The notes under the pieces were generated by a model. It saw nothing but the letters and a program-made list of their open reading frames with translations. It had not been told where the DNA came from and did not search any database. A DNA stretch of 10,524 bases, taken from assembly GCA_913054215.1 (NCBI GenBank), contig CAJXJE010000018.1:1-10524 (forward strand), written 5' to 3'. Source of the DNA: an uncultured Candidatus Peregrinibacteria bacterium (GTDB lineage: Bacteria > Patescibacteriota > Gracilibacteria > Peribacterales > Peribacteraceae). This document shows positions 1 to 6,043 of the stretch, one piece after another. Position 1 is the stretch's first letter, and the number at the start of each line of letters is the position of its first letter. Made by a program: the position numbers and the translations under genes.

Positions 1-79
1 AAATATCCCACCTTAGTCTCAAAGCTAAACATAAAGTAACCTAAGGAATCGCTCGCCCCAGCTTTCTCATAAACCCCCC

Positions 80-108
80 TTGGCGATGTTTGTCCTTTCT
101 GGTAGGCT
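80..108 (+). promoter_or_regulatory. Possible hisS promoter giving a leaderless mRNA
   Basis: TTGGCG (80-85) is followed after 17 bp by TAGGCT (103-108). The -35 matches the bacterial consensus at 4 of 6 positions and the -10 at only 3 of 6. The expected transcription start falls at about 115, right at the proposed GTG start of hisS. The spacing and position agree with stronger promoters elsewhere in the window, which is the main reason to list it. Confidence 0.3.
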
Positions 109-115
109 CTTTCTC

Positions 116-1459
116 GTGTCTGATGCTAAATATCGCACACCAAAGGGTACTTCGGATGTCCTTCCAGAGGACCATCAGTATCACACGTATATTAAAAAGG
201 CCGTGCGACACCGTTGTAGGCAAGCTGGTTTTAAGCGCATAGATACGCCAGTATTCGAGAAGAAGGAGATCTTTGAGCGTGGTATTGGAGAGCACACGGA
301 TATCGTAGAAAAGGAGCTGTTTATGGTGGGCTCACACCACAGCGAAGAGGGAATGGAAGCATTTGCACTTCGACCAGAATTTACCGCAAGTATCTGCCGT
401 AGCTACATCGAGCACGGCATGAAGCAACTGCCACAGCCTGTAGAGCTGTATTCCATTGGGCCATGCTTTCGTCATGACCGCCCTCAAAAAGGACGCTACC
501 GTCAGTTCCACCAGTTTGACCTTGAAGTGATTGGTCTCAGTGACCCTTCACTCGATGCGCAGCTGATTCACGTCTGTAATAAAATCTTTAAAGACCTACG
601 TATTCACGACAGAATCACCCTGCAACTTAATAACATCGGTACAGCAGATAACAGGAAGGAATACATCGCAGCACTGAAAGATTACTTCATTGGTAAAGAA
701 AGAAACTTACCAGATCTTGACCGCAAACGTTTGGAGACCAATCCGCTAAGACTTCTAGATTCGAAAGAAGAAGATACCCGTATTTTGCTAAAGAATGCTC
801 CAACACTGGATCAATTTATTGGCGATGAGAGTAAGGAGTACCACGATACGGTGAAGGAATACCTCGATGAGCTTGGAGACAGCTACGTCGAAAACTCTCA
901 GCTGGTACGAGGGCTCGACTACTACAACCAGACGGTGTTCGAGTTTTGGGATAACGATACCGGTGGTAAAAACGCCGTTGGTGGCGGTGGACGCTACGAC
1001 CCACTGATAGAAATGCTTGGAGGTCCTCCTACTCCTGGAGTGGGATTTGCGGGTGGTATGGAACGTATCATCTACCAGATGAAACAGGCAGGAGTGCAAG
1101 CTCCACACAAAGACCAGATTGACGTTTTTGTCGCACAACTTGGACCAAAAGCAAAGAAGAAGTGTCTCAGCTTAATCTCAGAATTGCGAGATCTTGGTGT
1201 ACACACCTTGGGAGCACTTGGTGAAGCAAGTTTAAAAAGCCAAATGCGTCTCGCAGATAAGTTCGGTGCCAAATTCACCCTACTTCTTGGGCAAATGGAA
1301 GTAAAAGCTGGAACCATCATTCTTCGAGATATGGAAGCCGGTAAGCAAAAGGAGATGAAGTTTGATAAGGTAGTTCCTGAAATTGTTAAACTGCTCGGAC
1401 CTGAAAACCTTGATACGTATGTTCTTCGAGATCAATTTGAAGATCAAGACGCAGAATAA
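116..1459 (+). CDS. hisS: Histidine--tRNA ligase (HisRS)
   Basis: Class II aminoacyl-tRNA synthetase that charges tRNA-His with histidine in the cytoplasm. From the GTG at 116 the protein is 447 residues, a normal HisRS length, and begins MSDAKYRTPKGTSDVLPED, matching the usual N-terminal family motif (PKGT.D.LP). In-frame starts at 80 (TTG) and 86 (ATG) would add 10-12 residues that do not resemble HisRS and have no Shine-Dalgarno, so 116 is preferred. Visible motifs are ALRPEFT near residue 85, class II motif 2 (FRHDRPQKGRYRQFHQFD) near 118-135, the histidine-specific LVRGLDYYNQTVFEF near 263-277, and GGGGRYDPLIE followed by GVGFAGGMERI (motif 3) near 289-320. An anticodon-binding domain follows to the C-terminus. 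It converges on gyrB, and its TAA stop lies two bases before the heptamer repeat of the intervening element. Identification is secure; the start is less so. Confidence 0.95.
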   Translation: MSDAKYRTPKGTSDVLPEDHQYHTYIKKAVRHRCRQAGFKRIDTPVFEKKEIFERGIGEHTDIVEKELFMVGSHHSEEGMEAFALRPEFTASICRSYIEHGMKQLPQPVELYSIGPCFRHDRPQKGRYRQFHQFDLEVIGLSDPSLDAQLIHVCNKIFKDLRIHDRITLQLNNIGTADNRKEYIAALKDYFIGKERNLPDLDRKRLETNPLRLLDSKEEDTRILLKNAPTLDQFIGDESKEYHDTVKEYLDELGDSYVENSQLVRGLDYYNQTVFEFWDNDTGGKNAVGGGGRYDPLIEMLGGPPTPGVGFAGGMERIIYQMKQAGVQAPHKDQIDVFVAQLGPKAKKKCLSLISELRDLGVHTLGALGEASLKSQMRLADKFGAKFTLLLGQMEVKAGTIILRDMEAGKQKEMKFDKVVPEIVKLLGPENLDTYVLRDQFEDQDAE

Positions 1460-1461
1460 CT

Positions 1462-1489
1462 GGAAAACGGAAAGTGGAAAGTGGAAAAA
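1462..1489 (+). repeat. Left heptamer array of the inverted repeat
   Basis: Four tandem heptamers read GGAAAAC, GGAAAGT, GGAAAGT, GGAAAAA. Bases 1465-1488 are identical over 24 positions to the reverse complement of 1984-2007. The array starts two bases after the hisS stop and ends three bases before the stop codon of the element's own gene on the opposite strand. Confidence 0.9.
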
Positions 1490-1492
1490 GAT

Positions 1493-1849
1493 TTACCGTT
1501 CGTTATTTTTGGCAGTTTTTATGCTAGCAATTAATAGATACTTTAGCTCGTTACAGAGATCAATATGCCCATTCATTACTGATGTAGGTGCTAAGTTAGA
1601 ATCACGCATTAATCGTAGCCAATATTCAGTTTCCTTTACCTCTTTAAGAGAAATGCTTAATTTAGAAATAAAATCTTTCCTACTTTGTGCCTCAGAAGCC
1701 TCTTGAATATTTGCACCAATACTTGTACCAGATTTCATCAACTGTTTTGTTCATATATATTCCCTGTTTTTATCAGCAATATTTCTGCAAAGATTAATTA
1801 CCTGCAATCCAAATGAATAGGACTTATCCTGGATGATATTTGAAGTCAT
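1493..1849 (-). pseudogene. Four-helix-bundle / S23 protein, interrupted by TGA
   Basis: Member of the four-helix-bundle family that includes the 23S rRNA intervening-sequence protein; molecular function is unclear for most members. Reading from ATG 1849 gives 32 codons (starting MTSNIIQDKSYSF), an in-frame TGA at 1753-1751, then TKQLMKSGTSIGANIQEA and a normal family C-terminal part with DFISKLSISLKEVKETEYWL, ending at TAA 1495-1493. The total of 118 codons plus stop is the usual family length, and the frame is the same on both sides of the TGA. The TGA sits where relatives usually carry a hydrophobic residue just before the conserved KQL..SGTSIGAN segment. A restart at TTG 1741 or ATG 1738 would yield an 82-81 residue protein lacking helix 1. 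The gene may be dead, or the base may be an assembly error. Confidence 0.75.
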
Positions 1850-1855
1850 GAATCT

Positions 1856-1884
1856 ATTGTGATGCAACGGAAATCCTCAGCCAA
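1856..1884 (-). promoter_or_regulatory. Possible promoter of the four-helix-bundle gene
   Basis: On the minus strand, TTGGCT (1884-1879) is followed after 17 bp by CACAAT (1861-1856). Each hexamer matches the consensus at 4 of 6 positions. The expected transcription start is the A of ATG 1849, so the mRNA would be leaderless. This supports ATG 1849 as the original start of the interrupted gene. Confidence 0.4.
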
Positions 1885-1975
1885 TAGGTAAGATAAATAA
1901 TTAAGATGCTTCAGTAATACTTTTGGCTTCAGAAAGACAAATAATTAGTTCCACTGATCGGTGAAACCATCTATC

Positions 1976-2007
1976 TTTTTCCGTTTTCCACTTTCCACTT
2001 TCCGTTT
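1976..2007 (-). repeat. Right heptamer array of the inverted repeat
   Basis: On the minus strand, four heptamers read GGAAAGT, GGAAAGT, GGAAAAC, GGAAAAA (2003-1976), preceded by AAAC that overlaps the TAA stop of gyrB. The copy shares 24 identical bases with the left array. It differs by carrying a GGAAAAC unit before the last heptamer, where the left array carries that unit at its outer end. Both arrays run on into AGAT. Confidence 0.9.
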
Positions 2008-4018
2008 AAATGTCTAGATTCTTCACTCCCTTCGCGTGTGTCTGGATAAACTTTTTGCGTGGTGGAACTTCTGGACCCATCAGTGTAGAGAATACGTTAT
2101 CAGCAGCCTCCACATCGTCCATGGTCACACGAAGCATGATACGGTTCTCTGGGTCCATTGTGGTTTCCCACAGCTGGTCTGGGTTCATTTCTCCTAGACC
2201 CTTATAGCGCTGAATGTTTACACGCGGTGTTCTCTTCTTTGTCTTTGCACCTTCCTCCCCTTCTTCCTCCTCCTCAGATTCTTCTGCATCTTCAGACTCT
2301 TCTCCGCTCACTCCCATATCTTTGAGCACTTGTTCTTTCTGTTCATCGGTATACGCATAGCGTGAATCTTTTCCCCTAGAGATCTTATAGAGCGGTGGTT
2401 GCGCAATGTAGAGATACCCTGCTTCGATGAGCTCTGGGAAGTACCTATAGAAAAGCGTGAGCAGAAGGGTACGGATGTGTGCGCCATCTACATCAGCATC
2501 GGTCATGATGACGATACGGTGATAGCGAAGCTTACTCATATCTTTAATCTCTCCGATACCAACACCCATAGCAATGATTAACGATTTGATTTCGTTATTG
2601 GCAAGCATTCTATCGAGTCGTGCCTGTTCTACGTTGAGGATTTTTCCACGCAATGGCAAGATCGCCTGGAATTTTCGGTTGCGTCCTTGTTTGGCAGAAC
2701 CACCAGCGCTGTCTCCCTCAACAATAAAAAGTTCACATTCTGCGGGGTCTCGACTACTACAGTCGGCAAGCTTTCCTGGAAGTGTCATACCCTCGAGGGC
2801 CCCCTTTCGGATAACGCTATCTCTGGCAGCGCGAGCGGCGAGACGAGCGCGGGCTGCGAGATTACACTTTCCAATAATTTCTTTTGCTTCGTTGGGGTGC
2901 TCTTCTAGATACTCCGACAGCTTTTCGTTTACCACTTGCTCTACAGCTGTTTTCATCTCTGCATTACCGAGTTTGGACTTTGTTTGCCCCTCAAACTGGG
3001 GCTCTTTGAGGCGAACAGAGATCACAGCAGTCAGCCCCTCTCGAACATCATCTGCCGTAAGGTTTTCGTCTTTCTCCTTAAGGAAACCCCCCTTTCGAGC
3101 ATAGGCATTTATCGTACGGGTAATTGCAGCTTTGAATCCGGAAAGGTGATGTCCCCCTTCTGTGGTGTGAATATTATTGGCAAATGACACCACATTCTCC
3201 TGGAATGTTTGAGTGTACTGCAAGGCTACTTCTACCATTCCATCAGCCGTATCTTTTTCGAACCATATTGGTGCACCGACAGAATCTTTGGACTCATTGA
3301 GGTGACGAACATAGGCAGCTATTCCACCCTCAAAGGAGAAGCGATAGAGACGCGGATGTCTTTGATCGTCTTCTGGTCGGTCTTTTCTCTCATCGAGCAT
3401 TGCAATAGTAACACCACGCGTGAGGTACGCCTGCTGGCGAAACCGTGTCATCAGCGTACTCATAGAGAAATTGAGCGTGTCGAAAATGGTGTCATCAGGC
3501 CAGAACTGGATTTTGGTACCCGTCTTGCTGGTTTTTCCTTCTTTCTTCAGAGCATACGCAGTCTTTCCTCGCTTGTATTCCTGGTGGTATATCGCACCGT
3601 CACGATAGACCTCCGCTCGCATCTTGATACTGAGAGCATTTACCACAGAAGAACCTACGCCATGGAGCCCTCCAGATACCTTATATCCAGAGTCATCTCC
3701 TCCAAACTTACCACCGGCATGCAGCGTGGTGAGCACAATTTCTAGTGCTGGAAGCTTCTTTTTTGGGTGAATATCAACAGGAATACCTCGTCCATTATCC
3801 TCAACACTGATAGATCCATCATCGTGTAATGTAACAATAATCGTATCACAATAGCCTGCCATAGCTTCATCTACAGCATTATCGACGATCTCATAGACAC
3901 AGTGATGGAGTCCACGAGTATCGGTAGATCCGATGTACATACCTGGACGTTTGCGCACAGGCTCAAGCCCTTCGAGGACTTGTATTTGCTCTGCGGAATA
4001 GCTAGATTTTTTGACCAT
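2006..4018 (-). CDS. gyrB: DNA gyrase subunit B
   Basis: ATPase subunit of the type IIA topoisomerase that introduces negative supercoils together with GyrA, which is not in this window. The protein is 670 residues from ATG 4018. A GHKL ATPase domain shows EIVDNAVDEA (Glu43, Asn47), DNGRGIP (74-80) and GGLHGVGSS (116-124). The transducer domain follows. The TOPRIM domain has EGDSAGG (Glu434) and DADVDG (Asp507, Asp509). The C-terminal tail has QRYKGLGEMNPDQLW near 603 and ends KNLDI. An in-frame TTG at 4057 would add 13 residues but overlaps the -35 hexamer of the likely promoter, so it is rejected. Odd feature: an acidic stretch at about residues 570-593 (ESEDAEESEEEEEGEEG), followed by a basic patch, between TOPRIM and the tail. 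ParE is the alternative, but a lone B-type subunit of this form is most simply GyrB. Confidence 0.95.
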   Translation of the reverse strand: MVKKSSYSAEQIQVLEGLEPVRKRPGMYIGSTDTRGLHHCVYEIVDNAVDEAMAGYCDTIIVTLHDDGSISVEDNGRGIPVDIHPKKKLPALEIVLTTLHAGGKFGGDDSGYKVSGGLHGVGSSVVNALSIKMRAEVYRDGAIYHQEYKRGKTAYALKKEGKTSKTGTKIQFWPDDTIFDTLNFSMSTLMTRFRQQAYLTRGVTIAMLDERKDRPEDDQRHPRLYRFSFEGGIAAYVRHLNESKDSVGAPIWFEKDTADGMVEVALQYTQTFQENVVSFANNIHTTEGGHHLSGFKAAITRTINAYARKGGFLKEKDENLTADDVREGLTAVISVRLKEPQFEGQTKSKLGNAEMKTAVEQVVNEKLSEYLEEHPNEAKEIIGKCNLAARARLAARAARDSVIRKGALEGMTLPGKLADCSSRDPAECELFIVEGDSAGGSAKQGRNRKFQAILPLRGKILNVEQARLDRMLANNEIKSLIIAMGVGIGEIKDMSKLRYHRIVIMTDADVDGAHIRTLLLTLFYRYFPELIEAGYLYIAQPPLYKISRGKDSRYAYTDEQKEQVLKDMGVSGEESEDAEESEEEEEGEEGAKTKKRTPRVNIQRYKGLGEMNPDQLWETTMDPENRIMLRVTMDDVEAADNVFSTLMGPEVPPRKKFIQTHAKGVKNLDI

Positions 4019-4028
4019 ATCGACGTGG

Positions 4029-4057
4029 ATTGTAGAGTGGAAACGAGCCTGAATCAA
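4029..4057 (-). promoter_or_regulatory. gyrB promoter, near-leaderless
   Basis: On the minus strand, TTGATT (4057-4052) is separated by exactly 17 bp from TACAAT (4034-4029). Matches are 4 of 6 and 5 of 6. The expected transcription start at about 4022 leaves only about 4 bases before ATG 4018, so no ribosome binding site can fit. This fixes the gyrB start. Confidence 0.6.
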
Positions 4058-4090
4058 TGCAAGAGAACTTTGCTTTTTTGATTCAAATAC

Positions 4091-4119
4091 TTGCCTAAAG
4101 GTATCTGCCTCCCTAAGCT
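4091..4119 (+). promoter_or_regulatory. Weak candidate rpsU promoter
   Basis: TTGCCT (4091-4096), 17 bp, then TAAGCT (4114-4119). This would start transcription about 3 bases before the rpsU ATG, like the other promoters here. An alternative -35, TTGATT (4078-4083), has TATCTG 18 bp downstream. Both -10 elements are poor, and I cannot choose between them from sequence. Confidence 0.25.
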
Positions 4120-4128
4120 GGCCCAGAA

Positions 4129-4344
4129 ATGACAGTTCACGCTCACAAAAAAGGCAACGAGAGTAACGATGCTCTTCAGCAACGTTTTAAGCGACAAGTC
4201 CAGAGGACAGGCTTGCTTAGACTTCTCCGTGAACGTGGTCACTACAAGAAAAAACCTACCAAAAGACTGGTTCGCCAGCGCGCCCTCAAGCGTGAGGAAC
4301 ACAGGGACACAAATCGCAAGAAACAATTTTACAGCAATATGTAG
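4129..4344 (+). CDS. rpsU: Small ribosomal subunit protein bS21
   Basis: Ribosomal protein bS21, which binds the platform of the 30S subunit near the 3' end of 16S rRNA and helps mRNA engagement. The 71-residue product matches the family in length and layout: an N-terminal segment with NESNDALQQRFKRQV, then the helix GLLRLLRERGHYKKKP and a strongly basic tail with KRLVRQRALKREEHR. The start ATG 4129 has no Shine-Dalgarno upstream. The gene is divergent from gyrB (110 bp between start codons) and converges on the S41 protease with only 6 bases between the two stop codons. The identification rests on the ALQRFKR..-type motif and basic tail and is solid. Confidence 0.9.
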   Translation: MTVHAHKKGNESNDALQQRFKRQVQRTGLLRLLRERGHYKKKPTKRLVRQRALKREEHRDTNRKKQFYSNM

Positions 4345-4345
4345 C

Positions 4346-4361
4346 TACGGTTAATACCGTA
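4346..4361. terminator. Hairpin between convergent rpsU and S41 genes
   Basis: A perfect 6-bp stem, TACGGT / ACCGTA, with the loop TAAT lies just after the rpsU stop and covers the TAA stop of the protease gene on the other strand. It could act in both directions. There is no T-run on either side, so it is not a classical intrinsic terminator; the stem is short. Confidence 0.35.
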
Positions 4362-5988
4362 ATATATTCAGCGCCTTGAGTAGAGGTGCGTCTCTTTCCT
4401 CTATCTCAGAAATACCAATATCAGGGAATACGCCTTTGCCGTTAATTACATGGCCATCCGGTGTATACCACTCAGCAATAGTCAATTTGAGGCTGCTCTT
4501 ATCATTAAACTGTAATACCTGTTGCACCGTACCCTTTCCGAATGTTTTAGCACCAACAATAGTAGCTCGACCTAAGTCCTGCAGAGCACCTGCCACAATT
4601 TCTGCTGCAGACGCAGAACCTTCATTCACAAGTACCACCATCTTTACGGCGTCATCTACCACCTGTTCCCCTGTGGTGAGCGCGAATTTTTTGTCTTTGC
4701 GGGTGCGTGCTTCTACATAGGTTGTTCCCCGCTCTACAAACAAACTGACTACCGCATTGGCAGCAGAGAGCAATCCTCCTGGGTTACTGCGCAGATCCAA
4801 TATCACTCCCCTGGGATTTTTACGCATCACCGCCACCATTTGTGGACGAAGTTCTTCTTGGGTGATGCGCCCAAATTGTGTCAATTGAACGACCACAATA
4901 TCACCCTGCCAGGTGATGATCGCCTCGGGAACACGAATGATGTCACGTATAACATTAACATCGAACTCGAATCCATCACGTCGAATGGTAAGTCTGGCTG
5001 TTGAGCCCTTAAGCCCTCGTACAAGATCGACCGCATCCAAGAAAGACAGTCCTGCCAAAGGATCTCCATTAACTTTAAGTATCTGGTCTCCAGGTTTAAG
5101 TTTTGCAGCTTCTGCAGGCGAACCCTTGATAGGAGACACTATGGTCAGAATGCCATCAATATAATCCACCTGCGCACCGATACCGGTAATCTCTCCATTA
5201 ATCTGTGTTTGGAATCGCTGCGCTCTCTCCGGACGCATAAACGTGGTGTACTTATCACCCAAGCTTTGAACGAGGCCTTCTGCTGCACGAAACGCTGCCT
5301 CATCAACATCAATATCATCGGTGTAGAGGAACTCCCGTTCTATGACACTCCAGATAGCTTCTAATATCTGCGTCTTGGGCAAATTCATGAGGCGTTTTTT
5401 ACTTCCATAATTTACTTTGATGGTTGAAGTGTTACTTCTAAAGCTACGATCTCGCACATCCGCTTCTCCGTTCACTTTACGCAATAGGAGAATAGCCTCA
5501 CGTCCCACCAGCTTTCTGCGCACACCAAACAAATCTCCACGAATAGGCTCCATCCAGTTGCGAGAGACGGCTACACGCACTGCTCGCTCTATCTGTGTAC
5601 CAATGCGTACGTCTTTAAAAGAGGCAGGTGTAGCGGTATCGATACCTGTGAGATTTACGACAACACGTAGAGCATCTCCACGGGTGATAGCCTTTGCAAG
5701 AAATAGATCGTATCCGAAAGCTTCGAGTGCATTTTTCTCATGGGCGACACGCACATACTTCTCGAGTCCCCTTGCCACGCGCCGATAGGGCAGCCCCGGT
5801 TGTGAATCGACATTGGTGTCTTCTAGATTGAGTACCTGTACTGCAGCACGAATAAAATCACCACGAGTGACGACTTGACCGTCTTCGTATCCTCGAAGAG
5901 CATCATGAGCAGTCGTTGCGTGTACCGCTCCTGGGATCAGAAGAAATACAACAAGTGCGGATGCTGCGGCGCGAGAAAATATTTTCAT
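4351..5988 (-). CDS. Exported S41 C-terminal-processing peptidase with SLH-like and PDZ domains
   Basis: A 545-residue serine protease of the CtpA/CtpB type, expected outside the cytoplasmic membrane, trimming or degrading envelope proteins. An N-terminal signal peptide (MKIFSRAAASALVVFLLIPG, likely cleavage after VHA near residue 24) is followed by about 150 residues of SLH-like repeats (DGQVVTRGDFIRAAV, AITRGDALRVVV, ASFKDVRIGTQIERAVRVA). The PDZ domain covers about 262-340 (GIGAQVDYIDG, AAKLKPGDQILKVNGDPL). The S41 core has DLRSNPGG, the nucleophile Ser460 in NEGSASAAEIVAGAL and the general base Lys485 in KTFGKGTVQ. The 25-residue Ser-Lys distance is that of the family. The SLH-like region could anchor the enzyme to the cell wall or S-layer (inference). 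It lies 55 bp downstream of the prsW-like gene on the same strand but has its own good promoter. Confidence 0.92.
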   Translation of the reverse strand: MKIFSRAAASALVVFLLIPGAVHATTAHDALRGYEDGQVVTRGDFIRAAVQVLNLEDTNVDSQPGLPYRRVARGLEKYVRVAHEKNALEAFGYDLFLAKAITRGDALRVVVNLTGIDTATPASFKDVRIGTQIERAVRVAVSRNWMEPIRGDLFGVRRKLVGREAILLLRKVNGEADVRDRSFRSNTSTIKVNYGSKKRLMNLPKTQILEAIWSVIEREFLYTDDIDVDEAAFRAAEGLVQSLGDKYTTFMRPERAQRFQTQINGEITGIGAQVDYIDGILTIVSPIKGSPAEAAKLKPGDQILKVNGDPLAGLSFLDAVDLVRGLKGSTARLTIRRDGFEFDVNVIRDIIRVPEAIITWQGDIVVVQLTQFGRITQEELRPQMVAVMRKNPRGVILDLRSNPGGLLSAANAVVSLFVERGTTYVEARTRKDKKFALTTGEQVVDDAVKMVVLVNEGSASAAEIVAGALQDLGRATIVGAKTFGKGTVQQVLQFNDKSSLKLTIAEWYTPDGHVINGKGVFPDIGISEIEERDAPLLKALNILRY

Positions 5989-6008
5989 GAAGTGGAAGGG
6001 TTAACGGC

Positions 6009-6037
6009 ACTATACAGGGAAGACAACCCTCACTCAA
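6009..6037 (-). promoter_or_regulatory. Promoter of the S41 protease gene
   Basis: On the minus strand, TTGAGT (6037-6032), a 17-bp spacer, then TATAGT (6014-6009), matching at 4 of 6 and 5 of 6. Transcription would start near 6002, about 14 bases before ATG 5988, with no Shine-Dalgarno in that leader. It occupies the short gap after the prsW-like gene, so the protease need not depend on readthrough. Confidence 0.55.
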
Positions 6038-6043
6038 ACCTCA

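Larger units (their letters stand above)
1462..2007. mobile_element. IVS-like element bounded by inverted heptamer arrays
   Basis: The whole convergent gap between hisS and gyrB is one unit. At each end sits an array of GGAAANN heptamers pointing inward (1462-1489 on +, 2003-1976 on -), and the space between holds a single broken four-helix-bundle gene. Proteins of this family (S23, Pfam 23S rRNA-intervening sequence protein) were first known from intervening sequences inside 23S rRNA genes, where inverted repeats form a stem around the gene. Here the same arrangement sits between protein genes. That it is or was mobile is inference: no transposase and no target-site duplication are visible. 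Confidence 0.5.

Noticed and set aside
11..46. CCTTAG ... CTAAGG inverted repeat before hisS
   Set aside because: Only 6 bp with a 24-base loop and no T-run, at the window edge; too weak to call an operator or terminator.
1383..1706. Plus-strand ORF of 107 codons across the end of hisS and the element
   Set aside because: It is antisense to the four-helix-bundle gene, overlaps the hisS end in another frame, and its product has no coherent character.
1462..2007. CRISPR array or insertion sequence with transposase
   Set aside because: The heptamers have no spacers of regular length, no cas-like gene is present, and no transposase reading frame exists between the repeats.
2574..3745. Several plus-strand ORFs of 60-178 codons opposite gyrB, and similar ones opposite the protease, prsW-like and synthetase genes
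   Set aside because: All lie antisense to confidently identified conserved genes, have low-complexity Ser/Arg/Cys-rich products, and lack start signals; they are frame shadows.
4019..4057. N-terminal extension of gyrB from TTG 4057
   Set aside because: The 13 extra residues do not belong to GyrB, and the TTG is part of the -35 hexamer of a well-spaced promoter.
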